A DNA stretch of 38,008 nt from NCBI GenBank assembly GCA_964633205.1, contig CAZWFN010000050.1, positions 1 through 38,008 on the forward strand, given 5' to 3'. The position numbers were made by a program, and so were the translations under genes. Below the pieces are notes generated by a model, which saw nothing but the letters and a program-made list of their open reading frames with translations, was not told where the DNA came from and did not search any database. Below, one piece after another: positions 32,655 through 38,008 of the stretch. Source of the DNA: CAYVQE01 sp964633205 (GTDB taxonomy: Bacteria; Myxococcota; B64-G9). Within the stretch, counting starts at the first letter, position 1. The number at the start of each line of letters is the position of its first letter.

Positions 32655-33118
32655 GGCTCACCCCCGGCGGCGTCATCGAGGTGGACGAGCTCCAGGCCGG
32701 CCTCGGCGGCCATGTCGCTGACCATGGGATCGTCGTACTCGGCCAGGAAGAACACGCGCTCGAGCCCGGCGTTGATGATCATCTTGAGGCAGATCAGACA
32801 GGGGCGGAAGGTGCAGTACATGTCGCCGCCGCTGATTTTCACCCCGTGGTAGGCGGCCTGGATGATGGCATTCTGCTCGGCGTGCAAGCCCCGGCACAGC
32901 TCGTGGCGCTGGCCGGAGGGCACACCGAGCTCGTCGCGCAGACAGCCCACCTGATCGCAGTGGCGGATGCCTTTGGGCACCCCGTTGTAGCCGGTGGCCA
33001 TGACCATCCGGTCGCGGACGATCACCGCGCCCACCTTGCGCCGCAGGCACACCGACCGGCGCTGGGCGAGCCGGGCGAAATCCATGAAGTAGGTGTGCCA
33101 GTCGGGCCGGGTGCTCAT
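32651..33118 (-). CDS. dCMP/cytidine deaminase family protein (ComEB-like)
   Basis: A 155-residue zinc deaminase that most likely converts dCMP to dUMP for dTTP synthesis. It has the dCMP-deaminase hallmark RPDWHTYFMDFARLAQRRSV at the N-terminus, an insertion with Cys residues (RHCDQVGCLRDE), the catalytic HAEQNAIIQAA motif and the zinc pair in CTFRPCLICLKMIINAG. This extended form with the extra Cys/His site is characteristic of dCMP deaminase rather than tRNA adenosine deaminase. ATG 33118 overlaps the rpiB stop (ATGA) and its own stop overlaps nrdR, so four genes in a row are translationally coupled. Being next to nrdR makes a deoxynucleotide-supply role coherent. Confidence 0.93.
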   Translation of the reverse strand: MSTRPDWHTYFMDFARLAQRRSVCLRRKVGAVIVRDRMVMATGYNGVPKGIRHCDQVGCLRDELGVPSGQRHELCRGLHAEQNAIIQAAYHGVKISGGDMYCTFRPCLICLKMIINAGLERVFFLAEYDDPMVSDMAAEAGLELVHLDDAAGGEP

Positions 33119-33567
33119 GGGTCGAACTTGGCGATACGGCGCTGGTGGCGGCCGCCTTCGAAGTCGGTCTCGACGAAGGCGCGCAGGACGTCCTCGGCCT
33201 GGCCGCCGCCGATCACCCGCTCGCCCAGACACAGCACGTTGGCGTCGTTGTGGGCGCGGGCCATGCGCGCCATGTAGGCCGAGGTGCACACCGCGGCCCG
33301 CACGCCGCGGTAGCGGTTGGCCTTGATCGACATGCCCAGCCCGGTGCCGCAGACCAACAACCCGAAGGCGAAGCGGCCGGCGGCCACCCCCTCGGCCACC
33401 GCGGCCGCGAAGTCGGGGTAGTCGACCGACTCGGGCCCGCCGGTGCCCTGGTCGGCGACGGACCAGCCGCCCTCGCGCAACCAGTCACCCAGCGCGGCCT
33501 TCAGCCGGAAGCCACCGTGGTCGGCGCCCAGGCCCACCGGCCCCAGCGCGGGTTTGAAGACCGCCAC
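33115..33567 (-). CDS. rpiB: Ribose-5-phosphate isomerase B
   Basis: This 150-residue enzyme interconverts ribulose-5-P and ribose-5-P. Ribulose-5-P is also the RibB substrate, which fits the operon. Family text: VGLGADHGGFRLKAAL, SVDYPDFAAAVAEGVA, FGLLVCGTGLGMSIKANRYR with the catalytic Cys, RAAVCTSAYMARMARAHNDA and NVLCLGERVIGG. Start GTG 33567, one base after the acp stop; its own stop overlaps the deaminase start. In many relatives glyA sits next to rpiB; it is absent here. Confidence 0.95.
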   Translation of the reverse strand: MAVFKPALGPVGLGADHGGFRLKAALGDWLREGGWSVADQGTGGPESVDYPDFAAAVAEGVAAGRFAFGLLVCGTGLGMSIKANRYRGVRAAVCTSAYMARMARAHNDANVLCLGERVIGGGQAEDVLRAFVETDFEGGRHQRRIAKFDP

Positions 33568-33568
33568 G

Positions 33569-33835
33569 TCACACCCGCCCAGCGGCCGGCTGCACGCCGC
33601 GCTGCGCGAGGAACTGCACGATGTCGGCCACCGTGCGGATGCCCTGCTCGAGCTCCTCCTCGGACAGATCGTCGAGGTCGAGATCGAAAGCCTCTTCCAC
33701 GTCCATCAGCACGGTATAGCGATCCAGCGAGGTGGCGCCCAGGTCCTCGGCCAGCCTGGCCTCCAGCCGCACGCCGTCCGGGGCCAGGTTCAGCACCCGG
33801 CCGACGATCTGCTTGACGCGCTCTTCGATGCTCAT
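33569..33835 (-). CDS. Acyl carrier protein, atypical active-site motif
   Basis: An 88-residue carrier whose phosphopantetheine Ser should be Ser36 in DLGATSLDRYTVLMDVEEAF. Canonical ACPs read Asp-Ser-Leu-Asp followed by Val/Thr-Val-Glu-Leu; here the Asp before the Ser is Thr35, and the usual V-E-L is Y-T-V, although the second Asp is kept. The rest (MSIEERVKQIVGRVLNL, LDLDDLSEEELEQGIRTVAD) is ordinary ACP. The ATG 33835 overlaps the fabD stop (ATGA). It may be a specialised ACP for something other than bulk fatty-acid synthesis, with the housekeeping AcpP encoded elsewhere (inference). I therefore withhold the acpP symbol. Confidence 0.88.
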   Translation of the reverse strand: MSIEERVKQIVGRVLNLAPDGVRLEARLAEDLGATSLDRYTVLMDVEEAFDLDLDDLSEEELEQGIRTVADIVQFLAQRGVQPAAGRV

Positions 33836-34836
33836 GCCCTCACCTCCCCTGCGGCGAAATCGCGGGCCGCGGCCGCTTGCTGCGGTGTGGCCACCCCGTG
33901 CACCCGGGCCCGGCGGTCGATGCGCTTGAGCAAACCGGCCAGCACCCGGCCCGGCCCGACCTCCAGGTAGCGGTCGACCCCGGCCGCCAGCGCCCAGCGC
34001 ACGCAGTCGACCCAACGCACCGGCTCGGTCACCTGCTCGACCAGGCGCCGGCGGATGTCAGCCGGCTCGCCGTGCGGCCGGCCGCTGACGTTGGACAGCA
34101 CCGGCATCCGGGGTGCGCTGAACTCCAGCTCGGCCAGCACCGCCGCCAAGCGTTCGGCAGCCGGCCGCATCAGGGCGCAGTGAAAAGGGGCCGAGACCTC
34201 GAGCCTTACCATGCCCTTGGCACCGGCCGCCTTCAAACGCGGCTCGGCCTGCGCGATCAGCGCCAGCTGGCCGGAGACCACCAGCTGGCCCGGGCTGTTG
34301 TGGTTGGCCAGCGCCAGCACCCCGTCCGGCTCGGCCGCGGCGACCACCTCGGCGCACACCTGCTGCACCGCCTCGGCCTCCAGGCCGATCACCGCCGCCA
34401 TGCCGCCGCTGCCCGGCTCGATCGCCTCGGCCATGGCCCGGCCGCGGGCGGCCACCGCGCGCAGGCCGTCGGCGAAGGAAAGCGCCCCGGCGGCCACCAG
34501 GGCGGCGTACTCGCCCAGCGAGTGGCCCATGGCCGCCGCTGCCGGCCCGACCAGCTGCGGCTCCAGGCAGCGCCAGGCGGCGATGCTGACGGTGTACAGG
34601 GCGGGTTGCAGGTTCTCGGTGCGGGTCAACGCCTCTTGCGGGCCTTCCAGGCACAGCCGGCTCAGCGACCAGCCGAGTTGGGCATCGGCCTGCTCGAACA
34701 CGGACCGGGCGGCCGGGCTGGCCTGCAGCAGCTCGCGCCCCATGCCCACCCGCTGGGCCCCCTGGCCCGGAAAGAGCAGGGCCGGCCGGAGCCCGGCGGG
34801 CTCGCGGTCGGCCTGCGCTGCGGCGCGGTCGGCCAT
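33832..34836 (-). CDS. fabD: Malonyl-CoA:ACP transacylase (FabD)
   Basis: A 334-residue enzyme that moves malonyl from CoA to ACP. It has LLFPGQGAQRVGMGRELLQ near the N-terminus, nucleophile Ser106 in GHSLGEYAALVAAGALSFAD, the Arg in AARGRAMAEA, LANHNSPGQLVVSG, catalytic-region His in VSAPFHCALMRPA and EVGPGRVLAGLLKR near the end. About 25 residues longer at the N-terminus than many FabDs. ATG 34836 has only a weak ribosome site. 31 nt after rpmF and overlapping the atypical ACP gene, its likely partner. The plsX, fabH, fabG and fabF genes that often surround it are not here. Confidence 0.95.
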   Translation of the reverse strand: MADRAAAQADREPAGLRPALLFPGQGAQRVGMGRELLQASPAARSVFEQADAQLGWSLSRLCLEGPQEALTRTENLQPALYTVSIAAWRCLEPQLVGPAAAAMGHSLGEYAALVAAGALSFADGLRAVAARGRAMAEAIEPGSGGMAAVIGLEAEAVQQVCAEVVAAAEPDGVLALANHNSPGQLVVSGQLALIAQAEPRLKAAGAKGMVRLEVSAPFHCALMRPAAERLAAVLAELEFSAPRMPVLSNVSGRPHGEPADIRRRLVEQVTEPVRWVDCVRWALAAGVDRYLEVGPGRVLAGLLKRIDRRARVHGVATPQQAAAARDFAAGEVRA

Positions 34837-34867
34837 CGGCGGTTTTCCGTCGCGTCGGCGCTGCGCA

Positions 34868-35044
34868 CTACGACAGCGGCACGACCTCCCGGCCCTTGTA
34901 GTAGCCGCACTTGGGGCAGACCCGGTGCGGCATCATCGGCTCGGTGCACTGGGGGCAGTCGATCGGCTGCGGGGCCGTCAGCTTCCAGTTGGAACGGCGC
35001 GAGTCGCGCTTGGCCTTGGACTTTCTCTTCTTGGGAACCGCCAT
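34868..35044 (-). CDS. rpmF: 50S ribosomal protein L32
   Basis: A 58-residue ribosomal protein, all visible: MAVPKKRKSKAKRDSRRSNW at the N-terminus, then two Cys pairs (CPQC and CPKC) forming a zinc ribbon, and the end YKGREVVPLS. Length and text are typical of the zinc-binding form. ATG 35044 with GGAG upstream. It lies between yceD (56 nt) and fabD (31 nt), the normal yceD-rpmF order. Confidence 0.98.
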   Translation of the reverse strand: MAVPKKRKSKAKRDSRRSNWKLTAPQPIDCPQCTEPMMPHRVCPKCGYYKGREVVPLS

Positions 35045-35100
35045 CGTCTTCTCCGCTCGTGGCCAGCCGGATGGCCCCGCGGGCCGCCGGCTGCGTCAGG

Positions 35101-35637
35101 CTATGCCTTGTACTGCTTCAGCGCCGCCCAGCGGGGGTCGACCATCCCCACCGAGCAACCGCAATCCACCTGGTTGAGATTGGCACCGCACTGCGGGCAC
35201 AGGCCCCGGCACTCCGGGCTGCAGCGCGGAAACATCGGCAGCGCCAGGATGATCTGTTGGCGCAGCAGATCGCCCAGCTCGATGACGTCGCCGTGGAAAC
35301 AGGCGGCGTCCAGCTCGGTCGCGTCCAGCTCGAGCTCCTGCGGCAGCTGCTGCGACCTGGCCGCTGCCGGGCTCAGGGTCTGGCTGAACACCACCGGCAG
35401 CTCGATCTCGACCGGTTCCAGGCAGGAGGCGCAGCGCGTGCGCAAGCGCACCCGGCTGGCCAGCTCGACCACCACGTCGGGCCCCAGCCGCTGCAAGCGG
35501 CCGCTGACCCGGGTGGCCGCCAGCGGCTCGAACGGGGTCGGGAGGTCACCGCGAAAGACCTCCTGCAGCCAGTCCAGGGCCACCTCGCGGTCGATCGTCA
35601 GACCCGCGGGGCCGATCTCGTTGAGCAAAACCTGCAT
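35101..35637 (-). CDS. YceD family (DUF177) protein
   Basis: A 178-residue protein of the YceD/DUF177 family, which is encoded before rpmF in most bacteria and is linked to 23S rRNA accumulation. It has MQVLLNEIGPAGLTIDREVA at the start, LRTRCASCLEPVEIELPVVF in the middle, and the Cys-rich end CSPECRGLCPQCGANLNQVD followed by CGC, a pattern well known for this family. ATG 35637 was chosen over ATG 35649 because GGAG lies 6-7 nt before it. First gene of the operon, transcribed from the promoter at 35682-35709. Confidence 0.93.
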   Translation of the reverse strand: MQVLLNEIGPAGLTIDREVALDWLQEVFRGDLPTPFEPLAATRVSGRLQRLGPDVVVELASRVRLRTRCASCLEPVEIELPVVFSQTLSPAAARSQQLPQELELDATELDAACFHGDVIELGDLLRQQIILALPMFPRCSPECRGLCPQCGANLNQVDCGCSVGMVDPRWAALKQYKA

Positions 35638-35681
35638 CGTCTGCTCCATGTGCGCCCGCACGGGCGCCGAGGCAGGGGGCA

Positions 35682-35709
35682 AGTATAAGCGGGAGCGGGG
35701 GAATGTCAA
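35682..35709 (-). promoter_or_regulatory. Near-consensus sigma-70 promoter of the yceD-to-nusB operon
   Basis: On the minus strand a perfect TTGACA (35704-35709), a 16-nt spacer and TATACT (35682-35687; 5 of 6) predict a start near 35674, ~37 nt before the yceD ATG. It is the only strong promoter seen ahead of the 13 co-directional genes, whose gaps are all under 60 nt. Confidence 0.75.
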
Positions 35710-35775
35710 CTCCAATCGGGTCCCATCGGGCCGTTGCGGCAGATCGCAGCAGCTGGCGATGCGGCCCGGAAGCGC

Positions 35776-35805
35776 TTGACACCGCGGCCACAGCGAGCGT
35801 AGATC
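35776..35805 (+). promoter_or_regulatory. Leaderless-type promoter for the 35813 gene
   Basis: A perfect TTGACA (35776-35781), an 18-nt spacer and TAGATC (35800-35805) end 7 nt before ATG 35813. No clear Shine-Dalgarno (only GGA 2 nt before the ATG). Layout as at 2550-2579 and 24863-24892. Confidence 0.5.
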
Positions 35806-35812
35806 ACGGACC

Positions 35813-36697
35813 ATGGTTCTGGCTCTGTTTATCGCCGCCAGCGGTTGGCTGTTGGCTGGCTCGCCGGCCCCGCCCGCACCCGCGCCGGTCCCGGCCGCCG
35901 GGTACCTGGCCCGCAAGCCCGCAGCAGCTGCCCTGGTCGACCGGGGCTTGGAGCTGTACTACTCCGGTCGTTACCGCAAGGCGTTGAAAATATTCAAAAA
36001 GGCATTCAATACCGGAAAGCTCGGCGGCGCGCGGCGGATCGCGGCCCTGCAGTACCAGGCCTTCTGCCACGTGGCCCTGGGCGAGACCGACGCCGCCCGG
36101 ACCACCTTCCGCAGCCTGCTCGAGACCAAGCCCGACTTCCGCCTGCCGGCCGGTACCGCCCCCAAGATCGTGCGCCTGTTCGAGCAGGTCCAGGCCGCCA
36201 TGGCCCCGCCGCCGCCCGAACCGCGGCTGCAGCACCGGCCTCCGGCCGAGCCGCTGGCCGCCGGCAGTGTCGAGCTGCAGGCCCGGCTGCAGGATGCCCC
36301 GGCCGGGGCCCGGCTGGAGCTGCGCTACCGGCACGATCCGCGCTCGCCATACAACCGCCTGCCCATGCGCCCGGCCGGGGGCGATCGCCACCAGGCCCAG
36401 GTGCCGGCACCGGTGGCTCCCGGCAGCCAGGCGCTGGAGTACTACCTGGTGCTGCGCGATACCTCGGGCGAGGCCCTGCTGGCCGAGGGCAGCGCCGGCC
36501 AGCCCTTCCGGCTGACCTATGCCCCGCCCCCGACCGGCGCGGACGGCAGCGAGGACGAGGGCATCTCGGTGCACTGGTGGATCTGGCCGGTGGTGGGCGC
36601 GGTGGCGCTCGGCTCCGGGCTGGCGCTGGGCCTGACCTTGACCGACGACGGCGGCAGCAAGGGCAGCGCGCTGGTGCGTTTCGAGCTGGTGGACTGA
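35813..36697 (+). CDS. Exported TPR protein with C-terminal membrane segment
   Basis: A 294-residue product. A short signal-like N-terminus (MVLALFIAASGWLLAGSPAP) is followed by a Pro/Ala linker and a TPR-like block at about 40-125 (ALVDRGLELYYSGRYRKALK, ALQYQAFCHVALGETDAART, FRSLLETKPDFRLP). A beta-sandwich-like part at about 150-235 (SVELQARLQDAPAGARLELR, SQALEYYLVLRDTSGEALLA) follows, then a transmembrane segment near 255-278 (HWWIWPVVGAVALGSGLALG). The order is the same as in the PEGA protein at 1191-2438 and looks like a family of small envelope receptors. Divergent from yceD; its stop overlaps the next gene's ATG by one base. Confidence 0.72.
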   Translation: MVLALFIAASGWLLAGSPAPPAPAPVPAAGYLARKPAAAALVDRGLELYYSGRYRKALKIFKKAFNTGKLGGARRIAALQYQAFCHVALGETDAARTTFRSLLETKPDFRLPAGTAPKIVRLFEQVQAAMAPPPPEPRLQHRPPAEPLAAGSVELQARLQDAPAGARLELRYRHDPRSPYNRLPMRPAGGDRHQAQVPAPVAPGSQALEYYLVLRDTSGEALLAEGSAGQPFRLTYAPPPTGADGSEDEGISVHWWIWPVVGAVALGSGLALGLTLTDDGGSKGSALVRFELVD

Positions 36698-37233
36698 TGG
36701 GCTGCGCCGCGATGTCAACCGCCGCCATTTCGCCGGCGCCCCTGCGGTGCGCCGGGTGCCGCTGGCTCGGACCGGCTCTGCTGGCCGGCCTGCTGGCGGC
36801 GCTGCTGGGCGGCGGCTGCGGTCCGGACCCGGCGGCCGGGCCCGGCAGCTCGATGCAGGCGGCCCTGCGCCTGCCCCGGGCGCTGGCCGACGAGCTGGCC
36901 AGCGTGACCGTCTACGTCTACCGGGTCGACGACAGCGGCGGCGAGCCCAGCCGCGAGCAGCTGCTGGCCGAGAGCCCGTCGGGCTCGGGCCGCTACGAGG
37001 CCTACAAGGACTTCAACTCCTACAAGGATACCACCATCGCCTTCCAGGCCAGCCAGGCGGCGCGCATCAGCGGCCTGCCCGACCGCGGCCCGGTGTGGCT
37101 GTTCTACGCCCGCGGCTACGACTCCAACCCGCTGCTGATCACCCACGGGGCGGCCGGGCCGCTGCGGGTCACCGGCAGCGCCGACGCGCCGACCGAGGTG
37201 ACCATCCGCCTCGAGGCCCTGCCCGAGCGGTAG
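36697..37233 (+). CDS. Small lipoprotein of unknown function
   Basis: A 178-residue predicted lipoprotein. The signal runs LGPALLAGLLAALLGGGC (Cys about 41), and a start at ATG 36712 is also possible. The mature part is one small beta-rich domain (MQAALRLPRALADELASVTV then YVYRVDDSGGE, TTIAFQASQAARISGLPDRG, VWLFYARGYDS, DAPTEVTIRLEALPE). The pattern of strands and a short linker recalls starch-binding-like or prealbumin-like sandwiches, with no reliable family. ATG 36697 overlaps the upstream stop (TGATG), so it is coupled to the TPR membrane protein and probably works with it at the envelope. Confidence 0.65.
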   Translation: MGCAAMSTAAISPAPLRCAGCRWLGPALLAGLLAALLGGGCGPDPAAGPGSSMQAALRLPRALADELASVTVYVYRVDDSGGEPSREQLLAESPSGSGRYEAYKDFNSYKDTTIAFQASQAARISGLPDRGPVWLFYARGYDSNPLLITHGAAGPLRVTGSADAPTEVTIRLEALPER

Positions 37234-37257
37234 CCGCAATCCGAACCGGTCTGAAGT

Positions 37258-37376
37258 CTCCCGCCCGCAGGAGGGTGTCGACAAATCCAAAATGACGTAT
37301 TCCTTTCGCAGACTGGCATTCCTGTCTACGGATTGATCAACGCAGCCCGTTTTTCGACACCCTCGCAGGGCGGGAG
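37258..37376. mobile_element. Short element with ~27-bp terminal inverted repeats (MITE-like)
   Basis: The left arm (37258-37285, starting CTCCCGCCCGCAGGAGGGTG) and the right arm (37350-37376, ending CAGGGCGGGAG) are imperfect inverted copies sharing CTCCCGCCC, GGGTGTCGA and an A/T run. The ~64-bp interior is clearly less GC-rich than the neighbourhood and codes for nothing. AATCC/GGATT inside the arms could extend the stem. No clear target duplication is visible. It is either a non-autonomous transposable element or a long transcriptional hairpin between the convergent 37233 and 37445 genes. Confidence 0.55.
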
Positions 37377-37444
37377 GCATCAAGAACGCTGGTCGTACCG
37401 GAGTCCCGCGGGAACTCCAGGCCACCGGTTGCAGGCGGGCCGGC

Positions 37445-37834
37445 TCAGTCTTCGATCTGCTGCTGGACGAATTCGCGGATGAGCTTCTCTTCGACCGGGT
37501 CCAGGTCGACGAAGTGGATGCCGGCGCCGAACTCGTCTTCGACCGGGGTGGAGACCACCTCGCCGGTGGTCTCGATGACCGCGTCGGTCTCCGGCAGGGT
37601 GAAGCGCAACTTGACCCGGGTGCCGATGGGATGGGGGATGGTGCGCTCGAAGAACACGCCACCGACCGACAGGTTGCCGGCCTGCTGGAGGTACAGGTCG
37701 TCGTCCTTGTACTCCTCGACCCAGATGTTGACCGGCACCCGCATGTCGCGCCGGCGGTCACCGCGGCGCCGTTCGGCGCGCTGCTGCCCGTCGCGCTGAT
37801 CCGGCCGACCCTTGCGTCTGTCGTCTTTGACCAT
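37445..37834 (-). CDS. PilZ domain protein (c-di-GMP binding)
   Basis: A 129-residue protein. The N-terminal ~30 residues are very Arg/Asp/Gln-rich (DDRRKGRPDQRDGQQRAERR), then the PilZ domain: the R-x-x-x-R motif in RRRDMRVPVNIWV and the second motif NLSVGGVFFE, followed by GTRVKLRFTLPETDAVIETT, GEVVST and FGAGIHFVDLD. Both c-di-GMP contact motifs are intact. This matches the small myxobacterial PilZ family (with a following acidic helix, DPVEEKLIREFVQQQ), thought to tune motility or surface behaviour in response to c-di-GMP. ATG 37834 has GGGAG upstream. It lies downstream of tRNA-Arg on the same strand. Confidence 0.92.
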   Translation of the reverse strand: MVKDDRRKGRPDQRDGQQRAERRRGDRRRDMRVPVNIWVEEYKDDDLYLQQAGNLSVGGVFFERTIPHPIGTRVKLRFTLPETDAVIETTGEVVSTPVEDEFGAGIHFVDLDPVEEKLIREFVQQQIED

Positions 37835-37861
37835 CGGTCGCTCCCGCCCCCGGCCGCGGGC

Positions 37862-37870
37862 AAAAAAAAA
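37862..37870 (-). terminator. T9 tract directly after the tRNA
   Basis: On the minus strand nine consecutive Ts follow the tRNA discriminator base, before a GC-rich run. The stable tRNA acceptor/T-arm fold followed by U9 could end transcription between the tRNA and the PilZ gene. Confidence 0.4.
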
Positions 37871-37944
<74 letters not shown>

Positions 37945-37957
37945 ATCCAGGGGCCGA

Positions 37958-37985
37958 TATATAGCACCTCGCATTGCGAATGCAA
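37958..37985 (-). promoter_or_regulatory. Promoter of tRNA-Arg
   Basis: On the minus strand TTGCAT (37980-37985), a 16-nt spacer and TATATA (37958-37963) lie 13 nt before the tRNA 5' end, a normal distance for a tRNA with a short 5' leader. Confidence 0.6.
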
Positions 37986-38008
37986 GAGTTTTTGCCGGCG
38001 CCGCTGGT

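Noticed and set aside
32178..35674. FMN riboswitch in front of the riboflavin genes
   Set aside because: Gaps in front of ribD, ribE, ribBA and ribH are 0-40 nt and the yceD leader is ~37 nt, all too short for an FMN element, and no conserved core was recognised.

Overview
This is a GC-rich chromosomal window from what looks like a Myxococcota (deltaproteobacterial) genome or metagenome bin. The clues are a MYXO-CTERM-like tail (Gly-Cys, hydrophobic stretch, Arg cluster) on the protein ending at 27487, Hanks-type Ser/Thr kinases paired with PEGA proteins, an FHA-containing sigma-54 activator, many lipoproteins, and a myxobacterial-style riboflavin/NrdR/NusB operon. A run of 10 Ns at 25354-25363 shows that two contigs were scaffolded together.

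Layout. 1-9.9 kb is a signalling and envelope region: a truncated Ser/Thr kinase and its PEGA partner (minus), a divergent FHA/sigma-54 activator, a CBM9-like lipoprotein, a lipoprotein of unknown function, a hidden SelW-like selenoprotein read through an in-frame UGA (7261-7488), a second Ser/Thr kinase whose PEGA-like tail is in another frame, a DUF3887 lipoprotein and a TraB-like protein. 9.9-15.4 kb is a minus-strand operon of four secreted proteins, including two DUF3857/transglutaminase-like proteins of which only one keeps its catalytic residues. 15.5-17.5 kb holds a DEAD-box helicase and a small unrecognised protein. A 374-bp divergent control region follows, with a promoter in each direction and a palindromic 13-nt repeat array. 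17.9-22.8 kb encodes a membrane TPR protein translationally coupled to a large lipoprotein. 22.85-24.9 kb is a NarL-type two-component system. 25.0-27.5 kb is a secreted TULIP/BPI-like protein broken by the scaffold gap.

27.6-35.7 kb is one long minus-strand operon: yceD-rpmF-fabD-acp-rpiB-dCMP deaminase-nrdR-ribD-ribE-ribBA-ribH-nusB-M17 N-domain. It is headed by a near-consensus sigma-70 promoter at 35682-35709, and many genes are joined by 4-base stop/start overlaps. It combines a remnant of the usual ribosomal protein L32/fatty-acid cluster (plsX, fabH, fabG and fabF are absent here) with the complete riboflavin pathway core. 35.8-38.0 kb carries a TPR/membrane protein and a small lipoprotein (plus), a short element with terminal inverted repeats, a PilZ protein and tRNA-Arg(CCG) (both minus).

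The most notable observations are the unannotated CxxU selenoprotein; a recurring leaderless promoter layout (TTGACA, 18-nt spacer, TAnnnT-like -10, 6-7 nt, ATG) at three unrelated genes; the active/inactive transglutaminase pair; the atypical acyl carrier protein; the inverted-repeat element at 37258-37376; and the suspicious duplicated sequence at the scaffold gap.
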